From Dactylis glomerata (Eukaryota; Streptophyta; Magnoliopsida; Poales; Poaceae): a stretch of DNA of 64,000 nt. Position 1 is the first letter of the stretch. Each line of letters begins with the position of its first letter. A program made the translations under genes and the position numbers. Positions 52,978-64,000 of this stretch are shown here, in pieces. The notes under the pieces were generated by a model that saw nothing but the letters and a program-made list of their open reading frames with translations, was not told the origin of the DNA and did no database searches. Where the stretch lies: positions 3,909,176 to 3,973,175 of the forward strand of contig QXEO01000222.1 of assembly GCA_007115705.1 (NCBI GenBank). Reading direction: 5' to 3'.

Positions 52978-52991
52978 GGTAGGACGCTACA
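52978..52991 (+). repeat. Last bases of the 3' LTR of element A
   Basis: TSD GGTAG of D followed by GACGCTACA, the end of the A LTR as at 15521-15529. Confidence 0.85.
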
Positions 52992-53185
52992 TTCATATCT
53001 TTATTGGAGAGACAAGCCCTGCCGCCGCTACAGAAACCAATTTCCGACGGATCGGCATGGTCGAAACCCCCATACGGACCGCTTTCGAGCTAGACACGGG
53101 AAAGGGGCAATCCGATCTGGAACTTTCTAAGTCATTCGGATTAGATCTAAAACTTAAACCCACCCAACCCGCCCTAGAGGTAGAG
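52992..53185. other. Unassigned 194 bp segment between two LTR elements
   Basis: The only stretch not assigned to an element. It is moderately GC-rich, has no repeat structure and is open in one plus frame throughout (residues such as RIGMVETPIRTAFELDTG), which may be chance. It is the best candidate for older, pre-insertion DNA; the product is not recognised. Confidence 0.5.
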
Positions 53186-56100
53186 TGTAGCGTACCTGTG
53201 CTTTATTTGTGCTAGTCCCGGATCGACTGCTAGCACACACAGTTACAAGATGAAATACCAAGAATACAAAGGTCTTTATTACAACGCTTGATCCATAAAT
53301 AACATAGTTTTTTTTACAACTCAAAAGGCACAATGCCGCAAACCTATTACAACTCTAGAAACGACTAAGTAAATGAACTACAAGTCTTCTTCTCTTTATA
53401 GCTCCACAGGCAGACGTGTTGGACGAAGACTCGTAACCGTAGCGCAGCAACCTTCAATCTTCTTAGTAGCCACCTGCAGCATGATACGTTGCAGCCACGG
53501 AGGCTCAATACTTTGAATGTATTGGCAAGATGTCACTTTAGTGGACTCAATGGTACCTACACTTATATGCTATTTGGCCAGGTGGAGTTTGACTTTGCAA
53601 AAGCAAGCTTTTCCTAACTTTGTAAAGACTCAAGTTTTTCCTTAGCAAAATTTTGATAAGAAGCACCTTTTCTACCCAAGTTTATCCATCAAGTTTTAAC
53701 TTAGAGAAATTGGGGTGAGGAGATTCTTGAACAGCTTCAACATCATGTCACTCAAAATTATCCGTAACCGGGGACACGGCTAAGTACTTAGTTCTAAACA
53801 CTCTGCAGAGGTGGTGCACTTTTCCCACATGACTTAGTTAACCCATTTTGCCTCAAACGGCCAAGTGAAAACTAAGACGAGGCCTTTCAGAAGCATTCCC
53901 TCAGACCAAACGGACGCGCTCCCAAAAATCACCCTCTGTCCGCCTGGCTTGAGTTCTTGCAGCTTAATTGACCAAGACAGAGCCCATATTGTCTTGTGGT
54001 TGCACTGGAAGCTTCACGACTTGAACGTCTCCAATCTCCGTTGCTCCTGGGTGGCCGTCCACAAGTGAGATACACCTGGTGGTTCAGAGGTTCGACGACA
54101 TGACCCCAGGGAACCACTCAACATAAACCAATCAAAGCCACTTCACCCAGGTGGTTCATTAACTTGGTTGTTTTCTTAGTTTTCCAAAAACTTTTTCGAA
54201 CACTTAGCCAAAATCATGTGTTAACCCTTCCCACAACAAGTGTAAAAGCAAAGCCCTATAGCAGCAGTAATTCCACTAGGAGGTGCAAAGCTATGCAAGC
54301 TAGACAAAAACCTAAGCATAAAATCTAGCAAGCTAAAACAAGAACTCATAAAACCACCTACACATGCATCTTCTACTAGAGAAACTACAAGTGACAAAAC
54401 TTTTAGTGGGACAAGGGAGTATGGTGACACTTGCCTTAGTAATATTTATCGATGATTTCTTCTTCAAGAACTTGTTCTCGCACTCCGGATAAATCTAACG
54501 CATAGGAAAATTACAACCAATAACCAACGATTGTAAATAAAGAACAAAATCATTGCAATAAAGAGCCAAATAAAACACATAAGAAAACATGCAAACTGAA
54601 AGCAAAACATAAAATATCACTATTTATATATTTATTTCAGTTAAGATTAAAGGTTCTAAAGTGCAGTTGACACTGTCAAGATTGTGGCACAAAGATTCGC
54701 TCTAGAGACTTGTAGATCAAAAGATATGGCCAAACAAGATTTATATTCAAAATATAAACTTATAAATTCGAAAATTCTATAATTATAAAAATATATACCA
54801 TTGAATAGATAATTAAATTATGAATCCAACGCACAAAAATTTATTTAAAATAGAGCTCTAGCTCTACATATACGAATTTTTAAAAATTTACATGAGCTAG
54901 TACATCTAATATACACTGTGTGAAATGAATATAACAGAGGACACTTGCACTGACATCGGCGCACACGATAAAGAGGCTGGAGGTGAGTCTGGTGTGGACG
55001 GCGATGTTGATGCGGCGGTCTTCGGACTCCGGAACGTATCGACGAGCTACGGCTGGTGGTGGCGATTATGGTTGTCGATGGCATCGTCTCTGTACGTCCT
55101 CGAACGGCTGCGACGAATAGTTAGTCTTGCTTGACTTCGCCTTGTTAGACGTGATGGAATGTTTTGTCAAATTTGAAGTAACAAATTTCGAAATTCTAAA
55201 ATTTAAAAAGCTGGTACCACTATTTAGAGAATTTAATTATACATCCAATGAAACAAGAATCGTCTAAAACGGTGATATAGATCTAGAGTTATGATTTTTC
55301 AAAGTTTTACTTTAGCTAGCATAAGACCACCGATCGATCGATGTATACGTGCACGAACGGAACAGACCAGTTCAGTAATTGGACAGATCTGGACCTTTTG
55401 ATTTAGATCTAGCGGTGTACAATAGCAGCTACGTAAACTAATTGGCAGGTACTTAGTCTAATGGATGCGAGGGATTTAGCTTACAGCGACGCGCGACGGC
55501 GTGGTGGCGACCACGAAGACGGCTCTGGTCATGGTGCTTGGCGACGTCCTGGCGGTGCTCCGGATTAGGGAAGTAGGACGACACTGCCCTCCTCGCTTAG
55601 TCTCCGCGAGCGTCAACGGTGTGGATCGGCGGCGTCTGGGGCCTCTGCTAACTTCAGCTGGAGGCGGCGCGGTTCATGGAGCTCCGGCGAGATGGTGCTT
55701 CCTGTTCCAACGTTCCTGGGACAGGGGAGAAGGTCAGGAGGAGGCAGTGGACAAGGTAGGCAGATAGGAGAGGCGAAAGGGTCCTAGAACCTCGACTTCG
55801 AGCTCCGACCGTGGTGATTTCCGGCGAGATCGGTCTGGCGGCGTGGTGGTGGATTTGTATTAGTTTTTTGCGAAAATCAGACGGAAATAGATGTGGGGAT
55901 ATTTATAAGAGAGATTTCGTGTACGACGGGGCAAGAAATCGGGCGAATTGCGGAGATTTTTGTGGAATTGGATTCGGTTTAAAAGGAACTCTTCCTGTGA
56001 AACTCCTAGCCAGAGCAACAAGATGACAGGTGGGGTTCACATAAAAAAAACGAGAAGAGAGAGAGGACCGGTTTGGCTGGATTGAGTGGACCGGCTTCGT

Positions 56101-56910
56101 GCATACGTGCATGCAGGGAAGTGGGTTGGCCTGGTCTGCTTCACGTGCTGGTAAATCACGTATTGTTCTTGTATTTATTTATATTTTAAACCTTAAATAA
56201 GTTTAGGCATATAGTTAAAAAAAACCCTCAAAATTGGACATAGGAAAATGATATTTTGTGCACTTTGGCCTGTATAGCTACTTGTGCATTATTTAAAAAA
56301 ATATATACTAGGGTTTAATCTAAGTCACTCAATCAATTCACACAATGCCACCAATGCAAAAAAGGTAATATATTTGAATATGAATATAGAAGAATCATTT
56401 TAAAAATCGAAATAAATTTAGAATACTATATAATTAATTTCCAACCTTATTTATGAAGAAGTCACATTATCTTCTCTCTCATTATTTAGACTGGAAATTA
56501 ATAAGTCATTAATGTGAAAATTTCAAATAGAATATCCCCAAACTTTACTTATAATTGGAAATGTCATATTATTTCCTCTCTTGTGATATTTATGTTTGGG
56601 GAATATTTGGAAGACCCAAGAATTCAAATAAATAATTAAAAAAACAAATAAAATATTTTTAAATAATACTCCACCATAATTGGGAAAGTCATTTTATTCC
56701 CTCTCATTATATTTCAAGTATGGTTGGATAATTTTGGATAGTCATGTTAATCCACTCATTTAAATTGTTTTGAAACCAAAGCTGAGAAAATTCAGACGAG
56801 TTATCAAAAGTTTCTTTTCATTCAGAATTTCACTCAAAGTCAAACAATTCAATCAACTTACTTTATTAATTTTAACATTCCAAAATTTAGGAAAATTTTG
56901 GGATGTTACA
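53186..56910 (-). repeat. 3' LTR of element E (about 3.7 kb)
   Basis: TG...CA ends as above. A TATA-like CTTATAAATATCC lies near 55895-55907 in the minus orientation, about 1 kb from the LTR start, followed by a GC-rich leader (55470-55860) and then about 2.5 kb of AT-rich sequence. Chance frames in the GC-rich part are not genes. The left flank TAGAG (53181-53185) is the expected target duplication; the partner is outside the window. Confidence 0.75.
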
Positions 56911-58913
56911 GACTACCACCCTTAAAAAGAATCTCATCCTCGAGATTCGAGAAGGCTAGCAAGAAAGAAATGGTTTGGGAGAGTTTAGGGTGCTACCACC
57001 CTTAAAAAGAAATTTTGTAGGTAGTCATGGTCTTGGATTATTTCAGGTTCTTTGCGGTATGACCTGACATTGCGTCATCTTTTGAATCCATGTGCAGCTT
57101 CTTACTTCCTTACCAATAGATGAGTGTCCATTCAATGTCTTGAGCTACTAAAGTCATTAAAATGGCTTGCATATAGCTTTCCATTTGGTAGGGTTTGAAA
57201 TCTAGATGTGGTGGATGTTGTATCTATTTTTTTTGACATTGAAACGTAACTCTTTGGGTCAATCAGAACAACTTGAGGGAGTCTCATGTCTTCATTACAT
57301 TATCTATCTTGACGTCCTTAGCGGACTTCCATCTTCAGGTCGAAACTCCTTTGTACACCATTGTTGCATATAAGAGTAAACTCTTAGGGTCATATTCCAT
57401 TGCAAGTCATCTTCAATGGTAAGCATGGGTTCATCCTCACTGCATTCTTACGTTTGGCAACACTTGCCTATTACTAAAGGATCGAACTTACTACCATCCT
57501 ATGGTTCAGGCTTATCATCGTTGTCTCTCTTAGATTCATAAAGCCAACATTACGAGAGTGGATAATGAGAGTAGTAGGAATGGTGATCAATCCATCCTGC
57601 ACCCAAATCATTACTTCATACATGGTTTATTAAATCTTGCATTCTAACACCTGGTCGTCCTCACAAAATCTTTAATGGGACTGAACTATTGTTCATGCCA
57701 ATTTAACCCTTTTTTTAAGAAACTTCTATCGATCCTTAGCTAGAGGTTTGCGAGAAATCATATATGGCATTAGCTCAGCTGTAAGTACTTAGTGATCTTT
57801 CTCGTTCTTGTTGTGCCGATTATTCTTCCTGATCTTGAATCGTCGTGGCTCTTCTTGATGGACTGGCATAATCTATCCTTGGCTATTGGTTTGTGTATCT
57901 CGTATTCTACAATTCTTCATATTGATAAGAAACATCGTAGCACAAGTTGAGAATGTCATTGTCTTCATGGGGTCTTGCCAAGCTTGCTTGGGTTGGGATA
58001 TAGATGAGAATAGATAGAAAGAGTCTAAAGAAGAATCCTACCCATACACAAGGCAAAATATCTTACAAACAAGATCTAACAAGCATTCATCACATCAAGC
58101 AAGTTGGTTCAACCACAAACAAACTATCATGGTCATACCACAATTCAATATGATCATAATGTATTACGCTATCATTCTTACATATAAAGATCTTAAATGG
58201 AGGTCCAACTAAAGTTTCTTGGATGTTCCAGGTAGTAGTCTACTCTTTTCATCCTTGGGGTCCTTATAGGTGTTGTGCAGTCTATACTTGGGTCTTCCTC
58301 CAAGCTCTTCGATAGCTTCCATGTAGTGCTTCTTGCAGAGTCGAGGAATAATATATGAAGCATCAATCTCTTTTTGATAGTCTTCATGGGATAAGATCTC
58401 TAAAGAATGAGAAAGTATTTTTTTTAACGTGAAGTAGATGAGAATAGAAGAAGTTAAAATTGCAACACCATTTTATTAAAAACTGAAATAGTTAGATTTT
58501 TCATCCTAGGGTCTTTCATCTCTCTCATCTTCTTATGCTTCTCTTGAACATGAACTTGTCTTCTTGCTCCTAGAATGTCGTCCCCTTGAGTTGGTCAGGT
58601 AGTTCATCATTTTCTAAGTAGTTTTCTAAGCATTAGAACCATTGATGCACAAGCTTCCTCCCTTTGGTGATTGCTCGATCTAACTCGTTGATGATGTTGA
58701 GAAGATGAGTTCCAAAGCAGGTGGATCTTGAAGTCCTTAGAGATGTCAAAGCTGATGCTCTTCGTCCTTGAGAGAAATAGAGACAAAAATGACTAAGGGA
58801 AGAGTTTACGAGATAATGAGGTGTAAATTTTTAACTTAGAAATAAAAGCAACTCCTATATTTCTAAGGGGCTTTTGTCCAATCCTAGGGTCACGAACCTA
58901 AGGGCAACACTTT
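56911..58913 (-). other. Internal region of element E
   Basis: About 2 kb without gag or pol motifs. The polypurine-type string (plus CTACCACCCTTAAAAAGAA) occurs at 56913-56931 and again at 56993-57011. One short open frame is listed separately. Confidence 0.55.
58209..58405 (-). CDS. Short ORF in element E, unknown function
   Basis: A frame of about 60 codons ending at TAG 58209-58211, without an obvious ATG. It has an unusually protein-like composition with residues IIPRLCKKHYMEAIEELGG and PKYRLHNTYKDPKDEKSR. It does not match a gag or pol motif known to me. It may be the remnant of a spliced or longer ORF. Confidence 0.35.
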
Positions 58914-58925
58914 GCTCTGATACCA
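58914..58925 (-). other. Primer binding site of element E (tRNA-iMet)
   Basis: Minus strand TGGTATCAGAGC. Element F starts only one base away, at 58927. Confidence 0.85.
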
Positions 58926-58926
58926 T

Positions 58927-60547
58927 TGCTACTTGGTGGTGATGGCGCCAGAAAAGAGGTTGCTGGCGTGAAGCAGTAAGTCCTTGTGCGTGGTGATGAC
59001 CAGCTCGTTGGGAACCCCAAGAGGAAGGTATGATGAGTGTAGCGGCAAGTTTTCCCTCAGTTAAGAAACCAAGGTTTAATGTCGGTCAGGAGAGGAGAGA
59101 TAATGACGACTGAAGGTATTTGTGGAACCTGCACACACACACAAACAAATACTTTGTTCCCAACTTGCGATGAGGTTGTCAATCTCACCGGTTTGCTTGA
59201 AACAAAGGTTATGAGCGTATCGAGTAGAAAATAGTAGAGTATGCGAATAAAGTAAACAGTATGAGTAAAGTAAACAGGTGATTGCAATATGATGGAAATA
59301 GGACCAGGGTCCACAGTTCACTAGTGGTGTCTCTCCATAGATAAAATAGCACATGCTGGGTAAACAAATTACAGTTGGGCAATTGATAGAATAGAGATAA
59401 CGTGATATGTCAAGAAGATCACTATGAGATTTACTCTGGGCATTACAACAAAATAAATAGACCGCCATCCAACTGCATCTATGACTAATAATCCACTTGT
59501 GGTGAATCAATCCGAGAACTCCACAAGTATTAAGTTGCGAACAACAGATAATTGCATTAAGCAAAGTGTGTAATGTAAACAAAGCATATGCCCTTGAGCA
59601 TATGAATGTTGTTTTCTCCCTAGTAGCAACAGCACATCTACCACCTTAGAGGTTTCTGTCACTCCCCCAGGTGAAATAGAGACATGAACCCACTATCGAG
59701 CATAAATACCCCCTCTTGGAGTCACTAGCAACTACTCGGCCCAGATAGCTACTAACAACGGAGAGCATGCAAGATCATAAACAACATAGAGATAACAAAA
59801 GATATAATTTAGTACAACAACTTAATCATAAACACCAATATTCATCGGATCCCAACAAACCAAACATGTAAAATTACATAACGGTGATCTCAATCATGTA
59901 TGGCAGCTCATGAGATCTAAATATGAAGCACATAGTGGAGAAGACAACCATCTAGCTACTGCTATGGACCCATAGTCCAAGGCAGACTACTCACTCATCG
60001 CTCCGAAGGCAACAATGGCGATGAAGGAGACCTCCGGTGGCGATTCCCCTCTCCGGCAGGGTGCCGGGAAGAGCTTCTGGACCCTCCCGATCTTTGGGTC
60101 GACGGCGGCGGCGGATCACGATGTGTTCTGGAAAACTGATCGGGGCCTTAGGTTTTTCTCGTCAGGGGGTATATGTAGGCGAAGGGGCAATGTCAGAGGA
60201 GGGACCACGGCCCCTCACATGGGCCCGGCGCGGCCAGGGGGTGGCCGCGCCGCCCCTATGTGTGGGGGCCACGTGGCCCCCCTCCGTCAGGTCTTCGGAT
60301 GTTTGGGAGCTCCCCGGTGATATAAGACTTCAGGAACTTGTTTCGTCCAATTCCGAGAATATTTCCTGTGTATCACTTCTGAAACACAAAAACAGCAGAA
60401 AACAGGAAACTGGCACTGTGGCACTTCGTTAATAGGTTAGTTCCGGAAAATGCATAAAAATGCCACTAAGTGTAACGAAACAATATGCAAATGGTGTAAA
60501 AACAAGCATGGAGCATCAAAAATTATAGATACGTTTGAGGCGTATCA
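58927..60547 (-). repeat. 3' LTR of element F (1621 bp)
   Basis: Minus strand starts TGATACGCCTCAAACG and ends CACCAAGTAGCA. The tail contains TTTTCTGGCGCC (plus 58944-58956), an apparent relic of a tRNA-Asp primer site. The TATA region corresponding to CCTATAAAGACC of C reads CCTACATATACC here. The tandem CTGTTTACTTTACTCG units of C are reduced to about two. Confidence 0.85.
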
Positions 60548-60570
60548 AGCATCCCCAAGCTTAACTCCTG
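60548..60570 (-). other. Polypurine tract of element F
   Basis: Minus strand AGGAGTTAAGCTTGGGGATG before the LTR, as in element C. Confidence 0.6.
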
Positions 60571-63138
60571 CTCGTCCTCGAGTAGGTAAGTGATAACAAA
60601 AGAATAATTTTTGAGGTGACATGCACCTACACAATCTTGATCATATATGTAAGCATTGGTGAGCTGGGATCAATAGAACTTAAAACATGAGCATGAAGAT
60701 ATAATCATGACAATAAGAACTTAGCAACCATGTTGTAAATATGCAAATGAACACAAACAAAAGATCATGATAATGAAACAATGAAAGTCAAACGTGTGTT
60801 CAAATCATAAGGAAAAACATACAAATGGTTTTCAGCTTGTCCTTCAAAGAGAGCAAAACATAAATGCATTGGACACCTTCAAGTTTAAGAGGGCGACTAG
60901 ATACAAATAATTTAAGAACAAGTGAAACCAACAATATGAATCAATCAATGAACTTTGGGACAATGCATATCACACTAAGAATGACAACTATGCTCTCTTA
61001 ATGGTTCATAAAGAAAGAAGGTGGTGACTCAACATAAAAGTAAAAGAAAGGCCCTTCGCAGAGGGAAGCAGTGATTAAGCATGTGCTAGAGCTTTTCATT
61101 TTGTAAAACAGAGATAAAAATTGGTTTTGAGAGGTGGTTGTCTTTGTCAACGACTGGCAATGGGGTTCTTACTATCTTCCATACAAAAATGAAGCAAGTT
61201 TTTGAGAGAGAGATTGGCACTTTTGTACTCTTTTATAAAGCTTGGCACTCCTCCCCACCTTTTTCCTTTCACATACCATGGCTAACCGATTCCATCGGGT
61301 GCCCACCAACATTCACATTCTTGGAGGAGTGCCTTTTTTTTTCTTTCTTTCTTTCTTTTTTTCTCTTTTTTTTTCTTTTTGGAATAAGCAATATGGAAGA
61401 TAGCAAATCCGACCACTACGTCCCCATGAGCTGAAAACAGTGCCACAAAACGAGAAGTATTTTGAAGGTTTTTTGAAAGGTAGCACATGAAAATTTTACT
61501 TTGGAATGGCTTACAAATACCATGCATAGGAATTTATAGTGGACACAATGGAAAACTTTGGCTTTTAGGAGTTGGATGCACGAGTAGAGCTCATACTCAG
61601 TACAAGGCGAGGGCTAGCAAAAGACTGGGAGCGACCAACTAAGAGAGCAATAATGGCCATAATCATGCAAAGCGACAAAGCGACATTAAAAGAAGCATAC
61701 GATGGCATCAAAAGTCAAAAACTAAATGATCATGAAGGCTATTGGCGACTTTGTAAGAGTCTAACATGTGTGAGCATGCGCCAAGTCAACCCAAATAAAG
61801 CATCAAGGAGAAAACCAAAATAATGCTTCCATACAATAAAAACAACGCATGATTTTTTCAAAGGCTCATTAAGCAATCTCAGTTATTTGAGACAAGTCAT
61901 GCTACATCAAAACCACTAAGCATACTATCAAAAAGACATCAAGCATGACATGAAAAAGCCTAAGCCGCAGTCTACACAAGCTCCTTCTTGTACCACTATT
62001 TTGCACAAAGCTTTTTCTCTTTTCCAACACCATTTGAAATTTTTATAAACACCTCTTTTGATGAAAACCAATGAAGATCAGAGGCAAAAATACACCTTGA
62101 TGAAAAGATATGACAAGGTCTGAATGCAAATCAAGGCGAAAATGAAAACCAAAAGCAGTAGCAGAAAAAGATGAACGCTCGATTTTTAATAAGAGTGAAA
62201 ACTAGAGCGTTCTTTGCAAATGAAAACGAGTACATCTCCTCCAAAGAATATTTGTTGGGGTCCAACCATTTATTGCAGCAAACAAACTAACTAAACAAAC
62301 TAAGAAAACTAAAACAACTGACGCTCCAAGAAAAACACATAGTGCATGAAGCAATAAAAATATAGTGTTTTGAAAGGTGACCTGATTTTTGCCGATGAAG
62401 AAGGGGTGCCTAGGGGGCATCCCCAAGCTTTGACGCTTGTACTTCTTGGATATTTCTTGGGGTGCTGGGCATCCCCAAGCTTGAGCTTTTGTCCATTCTT
62501 CAACTCATCTCATCATTCTCCAATCCCTACACTTGAAAACTTCCTTCATACAAAACTAAACACAATTCTATTAGCAACATTAGTGCAAGCATAACATATA
62601 ATCAATACTCTATTTGCTTCAGGTTTCAACTCAAAACTACCACATATATAGCATATACTACTGTAGCAACCTCCCCAAAAGTTCCATGATCAAAAGAACT
62701 CAAAAGAAAGCGATAAAGTGGCAAACACAAATATTGGCAGAAATCTGTCAAAACTGAACAGCTGACAAAGATCGAATTTTTGAAAGGTTTTCTGTTGCTC
62801 AAATCAAAAAGTGTTCAACTAAGAAAAGTTTGGATATAACCTGGGGCATATGCACAAGAAATCGCAGGTCCAAAAGATAAACATAAAATTTTCACGAATT
62901 TTTACGGTGCAGCACCGAAAACAGTTTCAGGACAGCAATAACCCCAAATCTTTACCTCACTCAAATTAGAGGCTTCTCTTGGCACAAAAACGAAATAAAC
63001 AAGATAAGGAGCGGTCATTACAGTAGTAATGACTTCCAAGACTCAAATAAAAGAAAAAGTACTGAAAATAAAACATTGGGTTATCTCCCAAGAGTGCTTT
63101 TCTTTAACGCCTTTGAGCTAGGCGCAGAAAATTGCGAA
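60571..63138 (-). other. Non-coding 3' internal region of element F
   Basis: Matches 10787-13317 of element C on the opposite strand. It includes a long T/C tract (61336-61380) that is expanded relative to C. No gene. Confidence 0.65.
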
Positions 63139-63735
63139 TCAAGTAATATCAAGTGATGAAGCATTAAGATCAACAGCAGAGGTCTTGTCAATAAGGCATT
63201 GTATTTCATCCACATAAGTTTTTGAAGACCCTTTGTGATCATGCTTTGGTACACTATTCTCATCAAAAAGATTTTCAGGACAAATCCAGGCAAAATTATT
63301 TTCGAAAGCATCATTCAATCCCAAAAGCTTGCAAGGTATAGGTATTTCGGTTACCTCATCATGAGTATCAATAACCTTTATAGGTGAACCAAGTTTATTA
63401 AAACGTTTAAGAACTTTCCTAGCTTCAACAACGACATCCTTAAATTCTATGCACAAAGTTTCCAAGATAAAAGCCTTCTTTTCGGGATCCTCAACTTCAT
63501 GAAGCTTAAGGAACATGTATTGCATAAAAGGATTAAGACTAGCAAACCTAGCTTCTAATATGTGAACTAAATGAGCAGAAGCAACTTCATAACTAGGAGC
63601 TAACTCAACCAAAGACTTTTCCTCAACTTCCTCATGCATACTAATGTGATTAAAGAACTCCTCAATGTTACTTTTGCCAATAATCGAACCACTACCTACT
63701 GAGAGGTCCTCCAGAACATACTTAGGGATCAACAT
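63139..63735 (-). CDS. 198-residue ORF of element F, unknown function
   Basis: ATG 63735 to TGA 63139, uninterrupted. The leader before the ATG (CAAAAACCC, then an A-run and TTAGAATCCTT) matches that before the gag ATG of element C, and the last residues LNASSLDIT match the C ORF end LDASSLDIT, so it occupies exactly the gag-protease slot. The protein is acidic and mostly helical, with residues EEFFNHISMHEEVEEKSLVEL, FLKLHEVEDPEKKAFILE and EIPIPCKLLGLNDAFENNF. No gag, knuckle, protease or polymerase motif is seen, nor a signal peptide. It could be a captured host coding sequence or an internally deleted and diverged polyprotein. Confidence 0.65.
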   Translation of the reverse strand: MLIPKYVLEDLSVGSGSIIGKSNIEEFFNHISMHEEVEEKSLVELAPSYEVASAHLVHILEARFASLNPFMQYMFLKLHEVEDPEKKAFILETLCIEFKDVVVEARKVLKRFNKLGSPIKVIDTHDEVTEIPIPCKLLGLNDAFENNFAWICPENLFDENSVPKHDHKGSSKTYVDEIQCLIDKTSAVDLNASSLDIT

Positions 63736-63899
63736 GATAAACTAAAGTAAAGGAATAACAACTACTAAGGATTCTAATTTTTTTTTTGGGTTTTTGATAA
63801 AAGAAGTAATGCAGGTAAAATAAAATAAAGTAAAGCAAAACAATAACAAAGTAAAGAATGTGTGTGCGAAGAACTCCCCTCGCAGAAGACTTCTCTTCC

Positions 63900-63917
63900 T
63901 CCCCGGCAACGGCGCCA
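63900..63917 (-). other. Primer binding site of element F (tRNA-Asp)
   Basis: Minus strand TGGCGCCGTTGCCGGGGA, a single copy preceded by GCTAATTTTC, ten bases from the LTR end. Confidence 0.85.
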
Positions 63918-63927
63918 GAAAATTAGC

Positions 63928-64000
63928 TGCTACTTGGTGGTGATGGCGCCAGAAAAGAGGTTGCTGGCGTGAACCAGTAAGTCCTTGTGCGTGGTGATGA
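63928..64000 (-). repeat. 5' LTR of element F (last 73 bases)
   Basis: Matches 58927-58999 with one difference (GAACCAG versus GAAGCAG). Cut by the window edge. Confidence 0.85.

Larger units (their letters stand above)
6640..52991 (+). mobile_element. Gypsy-type LTR retrotransposon A (host of four nested insertions)
   Basis: The outermost element of the left part. Its 5' LTR (start outside the window) is seen as 6640-6791 plus 14994-15529, its internal region is 15530-17561, and its 3' LTR is 17562-20065 plus 40874-40973 plus 52983-52991. The LTR starts TGTAACATCCCAGG and ends GGACGCTACA. The two LTR copies were recognised by long direct matches, such as 6640-6791 with 19492-19644 and 14999-15500 with 19650-40950. 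Internal length is only about 2 kb with gag and a stub of protease, so it is non-autonomous. Insertions: B and C in the 5' LTR, the CACTA element and D in the 3' LTR. Confidence 0.85.
53186..58926 (-). mobile_element. Gypsy-like LTR element E (3' part, little coding capacity)
   Basis: Minus-strand element: 3' LTR 53186-56910 (starts TGTAACATCCCAAAATTTT, ends GTACGCTACA), polypurine tract 56911-56925, internal region of about 2 kb, and tRNA-iMet primer site 58914-58925. Its 5' LTR lies beyond the inserted element F, outside the window. LTR ends and primer site are like those of element A, so they are related families. No gag or pol domain is seen, so it is a large non-autonomous (LARD-like) element. 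Confidence 0.75.
58927..64000 (-). mobile_element. LTR element F, sister of element C with a different ORF (partial)
   Basis: Minus-strand element: 3' LTR 58927-60547, internal region 60548-63927, start of the 5' LTR at 63928, running out of the window. The LTR, leader and 3' non-coding region match element C on the other strand, but gag-protease is replaced by a 198-residue ORF (63139-63735). The LTR end also differs from C: it has an extra tail of about 70 bp ending CCAAGTAGCA. Confidence 0.85.

Noticed and set aside
52992..53185. Chloroplast gene fragment
   Set aside because: I could not match it to any plastid gene I recognise; left as unassigned.
55501..55767. 88-codon GC-rich frame in the E LTR
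   Set aside because: Antisense to the LTR transcript, no motif, GC-driven.

Overview
This 64 kb window is a nested stack of transposable elements of the kind that fills the large genomes of the Triticeae (wheat, barley, rye, Aegilops). The main evidence is a BARE1/Angela/WIS-type Copia element whose LTR begins TGTTGGAATTATGCCC, a 20.8 kb CACTA (En/Spm) element, large Gypsy elements with tRNA-iMet or tRNA-Asp primer binding sites, and the absence of any convincing host gene. Names such as Angela-like or Sabrina/WHAM-like rest on recognition by eye, not on a database search.

Layout: (1) 1-6639 is the 5' part of a minus-strand, non-autonomous Gypsy element (called B), with a 335 bp LTR, a decayed gag-protease, and two intron-containing genes on the opposite strand. 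(2) B and a complete 8.2 kb plus-strand element C (6792-14993) both sit in the 5' LTR of Gypsy element A. A continues with its tRNA-iMet primer site (15533), a decayed gag with a stub of protease, and a 3' LTR starting at 17562. (3) The 3' LTR of A is split twice. The CACTA element (20066-40870, TSD TAA) lies inside it and itself contains the Angela-like Copia (26227-34897, TSD GGTAG). Copia element D (40974-52977, TSD GGTAG, minus strand) lies inside it 100 bp further on. A ends at 52991. (4) A 194 bp segment (52992-53185) belongs to no recognised element. (5) 53186-58926 is the 3' part of a minus-strand Gypsy-like element E with 3.7 kb LTRs and almost no coding capacity. Element F (58927 to beyond the window, minus strand, same family as C) is inserted exactly at the LTR/primer-site junction of E.

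How the genes work together: the CACTA element carries, all on its minus strand, a TNP2-like transposase (36140-39674), a spliced TNPA-like gene with an Ulp1-like tail (21184-24755) and a small RNase-H1-N-terminal-like ORF (20697-20933), flanked by arrays of an ACCCGTAGCGCA motif. All three carry the signature of a once-autonomous element, but the two large genes are broken. Element D is the best preserved: gag, pol and a third envelope-position ORF are all open and its two LTRs are nearly identical. The Angela-like copy is also young but has a broken reverse transcriptase frame.

The most notable structures are a second, LTR-like promoter module in front of the third ORF of D; a precise ORF replacement between sister elements C and F; a duplicated primer site in C that may explain the shifted LTR end of F; and a tRNA-like fold with a T-run next to a perfect 30 bp palindrome inside the CACTA element.
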